Source of the DNA: Burkholderiales bacterium
Lineage (GTDB): Bacteria > Pseudomonadota > Gammaproteobacteria > Burkholderiales > Burkholderiaceae_C
Direction: 5' to 3'
Assembly: GCA_011391155.1 (NCBI GenBank)
Contig: JAABRA010000044.1
Location: 1-42,982, forward strand
DNA length: 42,982 nucleotides
This document shows, one piece after another, positions 1 to 7,425 of this stretch; the stretch's first letter is position 1; the number at the start of each line of letters is the position of its first letter. The notes beneath the pieces were generated by a model. It saw nothing but the letters and a program-made list of their open reading frames with translations, did not search any database and was not told the DNA's origin. A program made the position numbers and the translations under genes.

Positions 1-476
1 GTGGGATTCGAAGGCGTGCCGCCAGACAGCGCATTCAGCGTGTTGGTGGCGTTCTCGTCAAAGAAATAGGCGTAGGTCAGGCCGGCGCCCAGGTAGGGCC
101 GGAACGCCGCCTTGGCCTCGCCGAACCGGTACTGGCCGAACACCGTGAATGGCAGGGCCTTGACCGTGCCGATGGTGCCGACACCGGCAATGGCGCCAGC
201 GCCCGTGAGGGTGTGCTCGAACGGCAGGGCCGCCGGCACGTCGACCGACCAGTTGTCGGTCAACATGTAGGTCAGGCCGCCGCCGAGTTGCACGTCACTG
301 CTCACGTCGGTCTGGGTATTGGGAAAGGCGGGCGGCGAAAGGTTGCCGCTGGACACCTGCGGGTAGATGCCGGTGGCGCCCGCGCGGGCCATCCAGGTGC
401 CGGCGGACTGGGCGTGCGCGGCCGAACCGGCGACCAGCGCCAGGGCCATCAGGGAGAGCTTGAAATTCTGTTTCAT
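1..476 (-). CDS. OmpW-family outer membrane protein (3' end outside window)
   Basis: Reads leftward from ATG at 476 with no stop before the window edge, giving about 158 residues of the N-terminal part. It opens with a clear signal peptide (MKQNFKLSLMALALVAGSAA, cleaved after AHA), followed by a mature start rich in Gly and alternating polar/apolar strands. Segments such as LGGGLTYMLTDNWSVDV and FGQYRFGEAKAAFRPYLGAG are typical of OmpW/OmpA-like eight-stranded barrels. OmpW proteins form small outer-membrane channels for hydrophobic molecules (family knowledge). An AAGGAG ribosome site lies about 10 bases before the ATG. The gene follows the GDSL esterase by 21 bp on the same strand, so the two probably form one transcript. 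The substrate is unknown. Confidence 0.85.
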   Translation of the reverse strand, partial: MKQNFKLSLMALALVAGSAAHAQSAGTWMARAGATGIYPQVSSGNLSPPAFPNTQTDVSSDVQLGGGLTYMLTDNWSVDVPAALPFEHTLTGAGAIAGVGTIGTVKALPFTVFGQYRFGEAKAAFRPYLGAGLTYAYFFDENATNTLNALSGGTPSNP

Positions 477-497
477 GGGGTTTTCTCCTTGAAGGGG

Positions 498-1607
498 TTA
501 CAGCCAGCCAGCCTGGGCCATCATCTTGGAGGCGAACTGCGACAGCAACTGGTGGCCGTAGGGCGTGGGATGCACATCGTCAGCGAAACCATAGCGGGAA
601 ACATCCCCCGTGATCACGTTGCTGGCGTTGCAAATCAGCGAAGTTCCGGGGACTGAAGGCGGATTGCTCAGGGCATTCGGACCGCAGGCCGGGGTGGAGA
701 CGTTGGTCAGGGCGTACTGCGCGGGATTCTCGAGCATGGCCTTGAATTCAGAATAGAAGTCACCGACGACGACCCCGGAAACGCCCGCCAGCTGCGCGGC
801 CAGTTGCGCGTTGAAGGCTGTGGTCATGGCATCGATCAGGCCCCGGGTCTGGGCGTCAACGCTCATGCCAAACGGTGTTCCGGCGACGAAAGGCATGTTG
901 ATGACCAGCACCTGTCTGGCGCCCTTGCCGACCACCAGCGACTTGATCAACCCGCCCAGGGTGGCGCCGGCCGTGGCGACGTTGGTCACGGCGGCCTCGG
1001 GCGTCTGCGCGCCGCCGGGTTTGCCGAAAAAGGCCAGTTCCATGAAGACGTCGTTCGCGCCGGCCAGCACGGTGACGAGTTCCTTGCCCGTGTAGCTGCC
1101 CCCTGAGGCGGCGAGGTGCGCGGTCATCTGATCCTGAACGGGCTTCGTGGTGAAGCCCAGGTTGATCTGGTTGAACGGTGCTGCCTGCAGCAGGTAGGAC
1201 TGGACGCCCAGCGGGTTGGTGACCCGGGCGCCGCCCTGGGCGTAGTTGAAACAGCCTGGCTTGGCCGTGGCGGGAGCCCCTGTCAGACCCGTCTGCGGTG
1301 AGGGCGACATGCCGGTCTGAGCGGAGCATGTCGTGGCCACCGGGAGCAGGGCTGCAATGCGTTCGGTCCAGATCTGGCCGCCCGTGGTGCCGTTAACGGT
1401 GAATCGACCAGCGCCGCCGGTCGCTGCGCCCAGTCCCGCAATGCTGCCCACGTTGTAGCTGCCGATGTCGCTCAGGCTGTCGCCGAAGGACACCATCGCG
1501 TTGATGCCGACCTTGTTCGACGGCCCGTCCGAGGTTTCGCCGCCGCTGCAAGCGGCCAAAATGATGGCCGCGCCTAGCGCTGCCAGTTTCCATCTGATGT
1601 CTTTCAT
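498..1607 (-). CDS. GDSL/SGNH-family lipoprotein esterase
   Basis: 369 residues. The N-terminus is a lipoprotein signal with lipobox LAAC (Cys about residue 19), so the protein is probably membrane anchored. Block I is FGDSLSDIGSYN with the nucleophilic Ser. GANDVFMEL is the Asn-containing block III, and DDVHPTPYGHQLL near the C-terminus carries the Asp-x-x-His of block V. This is the full SGNH hydrolase set, so esterase or lipase activity is well supported, but the substrate is not. The gene lies just upstream of the OmpW-like gene. A perfect palindrome 24 bp upstream of the ATG suggests control by a TetR-type repressor, so the pair could serve lipid or ester uptake. Confidence 0.88.
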   Translation of the reverse strand: MKDIRWKLAALGAAIILAACSGGETSDGPSNKVGINAMVSFGDSLSDIGSYNVGSIAGLGAATGGAGRFTVNGTTGGQIWTERIAALLPVATTCSAQTGMSPSPQTGLTGAPATAKPGCFNYAQGGARVTNPLGVQSYLLQAAPFNQINLGFTTKPVQDQMTAHLAASGGSYTGKELVTVLAGANDVFMELAFFGKPGGAQTPEAAVTNVATAGATLGGLIKSLVVGKGARQVLVINMPFVAGTPFGMSVDAQTRGLIDAMTTAFNAQLAAQLAGVSGVVVGDFYSEFKAMLENPAQYALTNVSTPACGPNALSNPPSVPGTSLICNASNVITGDVSRYGFADDVHPTPYGHQLLSQFASKMMAQAGWL

Positions 1608-1630
1608 GCCCGGTGCTCCTGGTAAAAAAT

Positions 1631-1644
1631 AGAACGGTCGTTCT
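1631..1644. promoter_or_regulatory. 14-bp palindromic operator (TetR-type inferred)
   Basis: AGAACGGTCGTTCT has perfect six-base arms (AGAACG/CGTTCT) around a GT centre. It lies 24 bp upstream of the GDSL esterase start. Arms ending in AACG/CGTT are common in operators of TetR/AcrR regulators (general knowledge). No such regulator gene is in this window, so the assignment is inference. Confidence 0.5.
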
Positions 1645-1733
1645 TTTCTGCAGGCTTAATGGTATCCGGGACCGGCCTGCGCGCACATCGGGTAAATACC
1701 AAGAATCGCGTGCTGGGCCCCCGGCGTTTCCGC

Positions 1734-1850
1734 CTCAGCAGCCCGGCATCGCTCGACGCGGCCCGCGCGCCTCAGTAGCCCGGCATCGCCTCGACACGGT
1801 CCCCGCGCCTCAGTAGCCCGGCATCGCCTCGACACGGTCCCCGCGCCTCA
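1734..1850. repeat. 38-bp tandem repeat, about three copies
   Basis: Two identical 38-bp units run 1771-1808 and 1809-1846, each starting CTCAGTAGCCCGGCATCGCC. A diverged 37-bp copy precedes them at 1734-1770, and a fourth copy begins with CTCAG at 1847, running into the stop codon of the SemiSWEET gene. The array lies downstream of that gene and upstream of the GDSL promoter. No function is visible; replication slippage is the simplest origin. Confidence 0.8.
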
Positions 1851-2102
1851 GCGATAGCGCAGCTTCATCCCGAGGATGGCGGCGGCCAGCACCAGCGTGA
1901 TGGCGTTGGCCACCACCACCGGCCAGGCGCCGGCCAGCCAGCCGTAGACCAGCCACAGCGCCACGCCGGTAGTGAACACGCTGTACATGCCCAGCGAGAT
2001 GCCGCGCACGTCACGCGTGCGGAAGGTCAGCCAGGCCTGCGGTACGAAGCTGCAGGTGGTGAGTGTGGCGGCGACGTAGCCGATCAGGTCGGAAGGCGGC
2101 AT
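1848..2102 (-). CDS. SemiSWEET sugar transporter
   Basis: 84 residues from the ATG at 2102 (MPPSDLIGYVAATLTTCSFV), matching the 85-95 residues usual for SemiSWEETs. Three hydrophobic helices are visible, with the family PQ motif (SFVPQAWLTFRTRDVRGIS) at the end of helix 1 and a second conserved stretch near LGMYSVFTTG. SemiSWEETs dimerise and move small sugars by facilitated diffusion across the inner membrane (family knowledge). I preferred 2102 to an in-frame start at 2150 because the extra 16 residues do not fit the family and a GGAG lies upstream of the internal ATG. It stands alone; the sugar cannot be read from the sequence. Confidence 0.85.
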   Translation of the reverse strand: MPPSDLIGYVAATLTTCSFVPQAWLTFRTRDVRGISLGMYSVFTTGVALWLVYGWLAGAWPVVVANAITLVLAAAILGMKLRYR

Positions 2103-2122
2103 GTGGACAGGAACTCCAGCGC

Positions 2123-2150
2123 AATATACTCTGTAAATAAGAGCAAACAA
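2123..2150 (-). promoter_or_regulatory. Predicted sigma-70 promoter for the SemiSWEET gene
   Basis: On the minus strand TTGTTT (2145-2150) is followed after 16 bases by TATATT (2123-2128), about 20 bases upstream of the start codon. The -35 hexamer falls in a stretch resembling the dispersed repeat described elsewhere in the window. Confidence 0.45.
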
Positions 2151-2178
2151 TGACCTTTTGATAATGGGAAGAGGCCAT
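2134..2178 (+). repeat. Diverged copy A of the dispersed AGCAAACAATGACC repeat
   Basis: The stretch AGAGCAAACAATGACC, then a TGGGAAGAGGCC segment, aligns with the better copies at 4744, 6491, 7302 and 41318, though the centre differs. It fills the gap between dacB and the SemiSWEET gene, antisense to both. Membership is plausible rather than certain. Confidence 0.4.
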
Positions 2179-2198
2179 TTTGATGCCTATTTTTCACT

Positions 2199-3713
2199 TT
2201 ACGGGTCCCGCGCCACCCAGTCCACCAGCTGGTCCAGCGCCGGGCGCGCGGCGTTGGCGTTGTCATGGTTGATCAGCGCCACCAGGCTGTAGCGCTGGCC
2301 GCTGCGTCCGTTCACGTAACCGGCCACCGCCGCCACATCGCGCAGCGAGCCGGTCTTGAGCCAGGCGTTGCCCAGCGCCGGCGAGCTGCCGTTGCGCTCG
2401 CGCATGCGCGCCACGGTGCCGTCCACGCCCGCAATCCCGAGCGAATCGGCAAACGGCGCGGCGAGCGGTCCGCTGGCGGCGCGGCGCAGCAGGGCGGTGA
2501 GCGCGGCCGCGCTGGCGCGCTCCTGGCGCGACAGGCCCGAGCCGTTGTCCAGCACCGGCGCGCCCTGTTCGCCAAAGCGGTCGCGCCACCAGCCTTGCAA
2601 CTGCCGGCGCGAGCCCTCGAAGGTGCCGCCACCCGGCGCCTGGGCGGACAGCGTCAGGAACAGTTGCTGGGCCATCACGTTGTTGGAGAACTTGTTGATG
2701 TCGGCCACGATGCTGGACAGCGGCAGCGATTCGGCGCTGACCCACAGGCGCGCCCCCGGGGGCGTGGGCCCTTCGCGCACCTGGCCCGCCAGCGTGCCGC
2801 CGGCCGCGCCCCACATCGCCTGCACCACGCGCGATGCGTAGGCGCGGGGCTGCACATAGGCCACCGGCCACAGGCGTTCGCCACAGGCGCCGGGGTAACG
2901 CCCGGCAAAGTGCACGCGCTGCGGACTGGAAAAGTCGGCGCGCAGCGCGGCGCGCCAGTCGCCACAGGGGCCGCCGGCCAGCGCCAGGTCGGCTTGAATG
3001 TCCACGCCGGCGATCGGCGGCTCGCTGCGGATCACGGCGCGGCCACTGGCGGCGTCGGGCGTGAAGGTGAAGACCAGCGACTTGAAGTTCACCAGCAGTC
3101 CGTCGGGCGACGCGTTGTAGGGCCGCAGCGGCTCGTCGTCGAAATCGGCGGGGTTGCGCTCGGGCACCTGGAAGATGGCGTTGTCCAGCACGATGTCGCC
3201 ACGCACCTCGCGCACGCCCTGCGCGATCACCTGGCGGAACAGGGCGTCGAGCCGCTCCAGCACCAGTTTGGGGTCGCCGCTGCCGCGGATCACCAGGTGG
3301 CCGTCGAGCACGCCGCCGGCCACCGGGCCGTCCACATAGACCCGGTTGGTCCACGTGAAGTCCGGACCCAGCAGGTCGAGCCCGGCGTAGGTGGTGATCA
3401 GTTTCATCACCGAGGCCGGGTTCATGGACGCTTCGGCCCGGTGGCTCAGGCGCGGTGCGGGCCAGGCGGCGGCGGTGGGAGCGGTGGGCAAGGCAGCGCC
3501 CCGCACCGATCCGGCCTCGGCCAGGGCGGCGGGGCCGGCCGCGGGCAGCGCCGTCACCATCACGCTTACCGCCTCACGGGGCACCCCGGCGCGCGCCAGC
3601 GCCTGGGTGAATTCGGGCGGCAGCGCGCTCTGCGCCCGAGCCGCACCCGCAGCCATGGCACCGGCCAGCGCTATCAGCATGGTGCAGCGAAGTGAGGCGT
3701 ACAGGCGGAACAT
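2199..3713 (-). CDS. dacB: D-alanyl-D-alanine carboxypeptidase/endopeptidase (PBP4 type)
   Basis: 504 residues from ATG at 3713, compared with 477 in E. coli PBP4. A signal peptide (LIALAGAMAAGAARA) directs it to the periplasm. The three active-site motifs of the peptidase S13 family are present: SVMK (Ser about residue 101), SNN in INKFSNNVMAQQ, and KTG in WLKTGSLRDVAAVAGYV. The large insert between SxxK and SxN is typical of class C penicillin-binding proteins. It trims or opens peptidoglycan cross-links (family knowledge). An open frame extends upstream to 4046, but that part lacks a signal peptide and overlaps the divergent EamA gene, so I reject the longer start. Confidence 0.9.
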   Translation of the reverse strand: MFRLYASLRCTMLIALAGAMAAGAARAQSALPPEFTQALARAGVPREAVSVMVTALPAAGPAALAEAGSVRGAALPTAPTAAAWPAPRLSHRAEASMNPASVMKLITTYAGLDLLGPDFTWTNRVYVDGPVAGGVLDGHLVIRGSGDPKLVLERLDALFRQVIAQGVREVRGDIVLDNAIFQVPERNPADFDDEPLRPYNASPDGLLVNFKSLVFTFTPDAASGRAVIRSEPPIAGVDIQADLALAGGPCGDWRAALRADFSSPQRVHFAGRYPGACGERLWPVAYVQPRAYASRVVQAMWGAAGGTLAGQVREGPTPPGARLWVSAESLPLSSIVADINKFSNNVMAQQLFLTLSAQAPGGGTFEGSRRQLQGWWRDRFGEQGAPVLDNGSGLSRQERASAAALTALLRRAASGPLAAPFADSLGIAGVDGTVARMRERNGSSPALGNAWLKTGSLRDVAAVAGYVNGRSGQRYSLVALINHDNANAARPALDQLVDWVARDP

Positions 3714-3771
3714 GGTTTTCCAGTCTACAGCGCCACAGCGCGGCGCGGCCTGCCCGCCGATAATCCACCCC

Positions 3772-4803
3772 ATGCGCTTTTCCCCCAAGACCGTCGGCAT
3801 GGCCTCCGCCGTGATCACCGTGGTCATCTGGACCTCCTTCATCGTCATCGCCCGGGCCTCCGCCGACCCCAGCCGGGGCGCCACACTCACGTCCTTCGAT
3901 ATTGCCCTGCTGCGCATCCTGGGGGCCAGCAGCATCCTGTTGCCCTGGGGCGCGTGGCTGGTGCGGTCGGGCCGGGTCAGCGGGGGGAAGGGTGGCACGG
4001 GTGGCCAGGGCTGGCTGGGCGTTTCGCCGCTGCCCTGGCGCACCACCGTGCTGACGGGTTTTTTTGGCGGCCTGCTCTACGCCATGCTGGCCTACGCCGG
4101 CTTTGTCTACGCGCCGGCCGCGCACGCCTCGGTGTTGATGCCGGGCAGCCTGCCGCTGTGGACCGCCCTGCTGGCCGCATGGGTCCTGCACGACCGCATC
4201 ACGCCGGCGCGCGCGCTCGGGCTGGCGTTCATCGTGGCCGGGGGCCTGCTGGTGGGCGGGGCCAGCCTGCTCAAGGCCTTCGAGGGCGGCGACGTCTGGA
4301 AAGGCGACCTGCTGTTCATGACGGCGGCGCTGTGCTGGTCGGTCTACAGCGTGCTGGCGCGCCGTCTCGCCCTGGATGCGGTGCGCGCCACCATCGCCAT
4401 CACCTTCTTTGCCTTCATCAGCTACGTGCCGGTGTACGGGCTGCTGATCGCCACGGGCGTCGTGGCCACCCGTCTGGGCGACGTGCCGGCGGGCACGGTG
4501 GTGTTCCAGGCGCTGTTCCAGGGCGTGGGCTCGGTGGTGATCTCGGGCATCACCTTCACCCAGATGATCCGGCACTTCGGGCCGGTGCGCTCCACCATGA
4601 TCACCGCGCTGGTGCCGGGGCTGTCGGCGCTGGGCGCCGTGCTGTTCCTGGGTGAGCCGCTGTCGGGCACCTTGCTGGCCGGGCTGGCGCTGGTGACGCT
4701 GGGCATCCTGTTCGGGGTGCGGGCAGCGGGCGCAAGGGCTCCTGTAAAAGTAGCTGACAATGACCATTCCACGCTGGGAATGGCCCAAAAACATTCGAAA
4801 TAG
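3772..4803 (+). CDS. EamA/DMT-family transporter with repeat-derived C-terminus
   Basis: 343 residues from ATG at 3772 (MRFSPKTVGMASAVITVVIW), with about ten hydrophobic helices in two EamA halves, as in drug/metabolite permeases. It probably exports or imports a small metabolite across the inner membrane; the substrate cannot be told. It diverges from dacB with 58 bp between. The last 20 codons (VKVADNDHSTLGMAQKHSK) lie in a copy of a dispersed repeat that also supplies the stop codon, so the native C-terminus was probably replaced. tsaB starts 7 bp downstream and may be co-transcribed. Confidence 0.85.
   Translation: MRFSPKTVGMASAVITVVIWTSFIVIARASADPSRGATLTSFDIALLRILGASSILLPWGAWLVRSGRVSGGKGGTGGQGWLGVSPLPWRTTVLTGFFGGLLYAMLAYAGFVYAPAAHASVLMPGSLPLWTALLAAWVLHDRITPARALGLAFIVAGGLLVGGASLLKAFEGGDVWKGDLLFMTAALCWSVYSVLARRLALDAVRATIAITFFAFISYVPVYGLLIATGVVATRLGDVPAGTVVFQALFQGVGSVVISGITFTQMIRHFGPVRSTMITALVPGLSALGAVLFLGEPLSGTLLAGLALVTLGILFGVRAAGARAPVKVADNDHSTLGMAQKHSK
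4744..4803 (+). repeat. Dispersed repeat copy B, translated as the EamA C-terminus
   Basis: Contains GCTGACAATGACCATTCCAC and GCTGGGAATGGCC. An inverted repeat CCATTCC/GGAATGG with a six-base loop is perfect in this copy. It is read in the frame giving ADNDHSTLGMA, the same frame as copy C inside the uracil-DNA glycosylase gene. Confidence 0.75.
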
Positions 4804-4810
4804 CCGTGCC

Positions 4811-5629
4811 ATGAAGCTTCTGGCCTTCGACACCAGCACCGGGGATCTCTCGATCGCCGTCAGCCGCACGGTGCACGGCCGCACGCAGGTCTGGACGCAC
4901 ACCGGCCCGGGCGGCGCGATGGCGTCCAGCACGCTGATTCCCGCCATCATGGCGCTGTTGCTGGAGGCCGGGCTGAGCCTGCGCGAACTCGACGCCATCG
5001 CCTTCGGTGCGGGGCCGGGCTCGTTTACCGGCCTGCGCACCGCCTGCGCGGTGGCGCAGGGGCTGGGCCATGGCGCCGGTGTGCCGCTGCTGCCGGTGGA
5101 CACCCTGCTGGCGGTGGCGGAGGAAGCGCGCCACGCGAGCGCCCCCGACGCGACGGCGTTCAACGTGGTGGCGGTGCTCGATGCGCGCATGGACGAGGTC
5201 TACACCGCGGTTTACGCGTGGCGCGCCGGGCAATGGACGCAGCCCGGCGGCTGGGAAGTCATCAAGCCCGAGGCGCTGGTGGCGGCTGACCGGACGGGTG
5301 ACGCCGGGCCCGCGCAACCGTCAACCGCGTCAACTGCGAGCGCGGTCGGGGCCGGTAGGGCCGATGCGGCGCCGCCCGTCGCCCCGGCCTGGGTCGTCGC
5401 CGGCAATGCCTTTTCCGCCTATGGTGAGCGCTTGCTTCCCGGCTGGCCCCGTGTGCACGCGCTGCCCACCGCCACGGCCCTGCTGCGCCTGGCCCCCGCC
5501 CTGCTCACCGCTGGTCAGGCCGTGGCGCCGCAAGACGCCTTGCCGCGCTACATTCGCGATAAAGTGGCCAAGACGAGCGATGAGCGTGCGGACGAGAAAG
5601 CCGCCGCCTTGGCCCTGCCCCCTGCCTGA
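4811..5629 (+). CDS. tsaB: tRNA threonylcarbamoyladenosine biosynthesis protein TsaB
   Basis: 272 residues. The start MKLLAFDTSTGDLSIAVSR and the motif FGAGPGSFTGLRTACAVAQG are diagnostic of TsaB, the non-catalytic partner of TsaD and TsaE in making t6A37 on ANN-decoding tRNAs in the cytoplasm. VLDARMDEVYTAVY is the usual following segment. A low-complexity Ala/Pro/Ser/Thr stretch at about residues 160-195 (around GDAGPAQPSTASTAS) is longer than in most homologues. rimI begins 10 bp after the stop, the usual tsaB-rimI pairing. I chose ATG 4811, not the earlier in-frame start at 4760, because that lies inside the upstream gene. Confidence 0.92.
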   Translation: MKLLAFDTSTGDLSIAVSRTVHGRTQVWTHTGPGGAMASSTLIPAIMALLLEAGLSLRELDAIAFGAGPGSFTGLRTACAVAQGLGHGAGVPLLPVDTLLAVAEEARHASAPDATAFNVVAVLDARMDEVYTAVYAWRAGQWTQPGGWEVIKPEALVAADRTGDAGPAQPSTASTASAVGAGRADAAPPVAPAWVVAGNAFSAYGERLLPGWPRVHALPTATALLRLAPALLTAGQAVAPQDALPRYIRDKVAKTSDERADEKAAALALPPA

Positions 5630-5639
5630 TGGTTGCCGC

Positions 5640-6107
5640 ATGAATGCCGTTCTCCAGCCCCTTGAAGCCCGGTTCGAGCCGATCGATGCCGTGCGGCTGG
5701 ACGCCGTGCTGGCGGTGGAGCATTCCGCCTACGCGCACCCCTGGACGCGCGGCAACTTCACCGATGCGCTGGCCTCGGGCTACGAGGCGCAGGCGCTGCT
5801 GGCCGGTGACATCGTGCTCGGTTATTTCGTCGCCATGAAGGGGGTGGACGAGGTTCACCTGCTCAACATCACGGTGGCGCCCCAGTTCCAGCGCCAGGGC
5901 TGGGCGATGGTGATGCTCGACGCCCTGGCGATCTGGGCCCGCGGACAGCAGGCCGGATGGCTCTGGCTGGAAGTGCGCTCCGGCAACCATCGCGCCCAGC
6001 AGATATATGAAGCGCATGGTTTCCGCCGGGTCGGCGTGCGCAAGGCCTACTACCCCGCCGGCCACGGCCAGCGCGAGGACGCGATCGTCATGAGCCTGAA
6101 GTTATGA
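5640..6107 (+). CDS. rimI: Ribosomal protein S18 alanine N-acetyltransferase-like GNAT
   Basis: 155 residues from ATG 5640 (MNAVLQPLEARFEPIDAVRL). The GNAT fold is clear: LLNITVAPQFQRQGWAMVML is the acetyl-CoA loop (Q-R-Q-G-W-A, slightly different from the usual Q/R-x-x-G-x-G/A), and WLEVRSGNHRAQQIYEAHGF is the RimI signature. The family acetylates the N-terminal Ala of S18 and possibly other proteins. It follows tsaB by 10 bp and precedes the uracil-DNA glycosylase gene, a common Burkholderiales order. Its stop overlaps the ATG (6104) of a 70-codon frame that I consider non-coding. Confidence 0.9.
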   Translation: MNAVLQPLEARFEPIDAVRLDAVLAVEHSAYAHPWTRGNFTDALASGYEAQALLAGDIVLGYFVAMKGVDEVHLLNITVAPQFQRQGWAMVMLDALAIWARGQQAGWLWLEVRSGNHRAQQIYEAHGFRRVGVRKAYYPAGHGQREDAIVMSLKL

Positions 6108-6312
6108 GCGCCGCCAGCGTTGTGCGCGCAGCGACAAGCGTGGGAGCCAAACGCCGCAGCGCCGGGCCGCACCAAGCAAGGCGGGCCCCCTCTGGGCTGA
6201 GTGCCGCGGCTCCGCATGTGCCTGCGCACATCCGGACGGCACGAAGGGCCAGCGCCTCTGGCGCGGGCATGTACAGCGCAGTACGCGCAGCGACAAGCGT
6301 GGGGGCCAAAGG
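6108..6312 (+). repeat. About 205-bp insert bounded by 30-bp direct repeats
   Basis: Between rimI and the uracil-DNA glycosylase gene, two 30-base repeats containing GCGCAGCGACAAGCGTGGG lie at 6122-6151 and 6281-6310 with two mismatches. The insert keeps an open frame of 70 codons that overlaps both neighbours by 4 bp (6104-6316), but the composition is Ala/Arg/Ser low complexity and the repeat encodes VRAATSVGAK twice, so I read it as an insertion rather than a gene. It also carries GC-rich inverted segments around GGGCCGCACC and GGCGGGCCCC. Confidence 0.55.
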
Positions 6313-7272
6313 ATGAGTCTTCAACTGGACGCCCGCCAGCGCGCCATGCTGGCTGAAATGGGGGTTCGGGTCTGGACGCCCGAGCCGGCGCCCGCACCGG
6401 CGCGCGCCGAGGATGCTCCCCGCCGCGCCCCGCCTGCAGCGGCCTTCGTGCCGGCCCCCGTGCCCGCCCGCGACGCTGCTGGGGAAAATCCTGAATCAAT
6501 AGCAAACAATGACTATTCGACGCTGGGAAGCGGCAAAAAAGAGTCAAAAACTGCGGCAACAACCCGTCCCGCGGTGGTTTTCCCCGCTGCGTCGATCGCA
6601 TCCGTGCCCGGACCGACTGCTGCCTTGCAGGCGCGCCCGCCGGGCATCGCCGCGATGGACTGGCCCGCGCTGCAGCACGCCGTGGCCCAGTGCCAAGCCT
6701 GTGGACTGTGCCAGGGCCGCACCCAGACCGTGTTTGGTGTGGGCGATGTCAGCGCGGACTGGATGGTCGTCGGCGAAGCGCCCGGCGAGCAGGAGGATCT
6801 GCAGGGAGAACCCTTCGTCGGCCCGTCCGGCCAGTTGCTGGACAACATGCTCAAGGCGATTGGCCTGAGCCGCCGGGCCGGCGCGGATGCCCCGGCCGCG
6901 CCCGGTTCACCGGGCGCACCCGCGTCGCTGCACGGCGTGTACATCGCCAACGTGGTCAAGTGCCGTCCGCCCGGCAACCGCAACCCGCATCCCGACGAGG
7001 TGGCGTTGTGCGACGCCTACCTCGCGCGCCAGGTGGCGCTGGTGCGTCCCAAAATCATCCTGGCCATGGGCCGCTTTGCGGTGCAGTCGTTGCTGCAGAC
7101 GAACGAGCCCATTGGCCGGCTGCGCGGGCGCGTGCACCATTACCAGGGCGTGCCGGTCATCGTCACCTACCACCCCGCCTACCTGCTGCGCAGCCTGACG
7201 GAAAAATCCAAGGCCTGGGCCGACCTGTGCCTGGCGCTGGAGGTGATGCAGCAGGCTGGCAGCAAGCGCTGA
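6313..7272 (+). CDS. Family 4 uracil-DNA glycosylase (4Fe-4S)
   Basis: 319 residues. The catalytic half begins near CQACGLCQGRTQTVFGVGD; those Cys and the Cys in VKCRPPGNRNPHP fit the four ligands of the 4Fe-4S cluster. Motif A is GEAPGEQEDLQGEPFVGPSG and motif B is TYHPAYLLRS. The family removes uracil from deaminated DNA as the first step of base excision repair. Residues 1-115 form a variable Ala/Pro-rich N-terminal region. Within it, residues about 60-75 (ESIANNDYSTLGSGKKES) are encoded by a copy of the dispersed repeat, inserted in frame in a non-catalytic linker. Confidence 0.9.
   Translation: MSLQLDARQRAMLAEMGVRVWTPEPAPAPARAEDAPRRAPPAAAFVPAPVPARDAAGENPESIANNDYSTLGSGKKESKTAATTRPAVVFPAASIASVPGPTAALQARPPGIAAMDWPALQHAVAQCQACGLCQGRTQTVFGVGDVSADWMVVGEAPGEQEDLQGEPFVGPSGQLLDNMLKAIGLSRRAGADAPAAPGSPGAPASLHGVYIANVVKCRPPGNRNPHPDEVALCDAYLARQVALVRPKIILAMGRFAVQSLLQTNEPIGRLRGRVHHYQGVPVIVTYHPAYLLRSLTEKSKAWADLCLALEVMQQAGSKR
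6491..6535 (+). repeat. Dispersed repeat copy C, inside the uracil-DNA glycosylase gene
   Basis: CTGAATCAATAGCAAACAAT followed by GACTATTCGACGCTGGGAAG. The frame used gives SIANNDYSTLG and avoids the TAG and TGA that other frames would meet. The hairpin arms are weaker than in copy B. It is AT-richer than the surrounding gene. Confidence 0.75.
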
Positions 7273-7301
7273 CGGCGCCCCGAAGGGGGCATGATCGCTA
7301 A

Positions 7302-7352
7302 TGAATCCATAGCAAACTATGACCATTCAACGCTGGGAATCGGCCTGAAACG
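7302..7352 (+). repeat. Dispersed repeat copy D, between udg and the alpha/beta hydrolase gene
   Basis: ATGAATCCATAGCAAACTAT followed by GACCATTCAACGCTGGGAAT. It lies about 30 bp after the uracil-DNA glycosylase stop, on the sense strand of that gene, where a 3'-end hairpin could act on the transcript. Confidence 0.75.
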
Positions 7353-7425
7353 CCTGAACTCCGGTTGAAACGGGGCCCGGGCGGCGTATGATCATTTTCA
7401 TCGTCACGAAACCGGAGAAAACACC

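Noticed and set aside
2263-3695. Long open frames on both strands over dacB (for example 476 codons at 2265-3695)
   Set aside because: These are frames opened by high GC content; only the frame at 2199-3713 carries the SxxK, SxN and KTG motifs.
6104-6316. A 70-codon open frame overlapping rimI and udg by 4 bp on each side, as in coupled operons
   Set aside because: The composition is Ala/Arg/Ser low complexity and the same peptide is encoded twice by a 30-bp direct repeat, so an inserted element explains it better than a gene.
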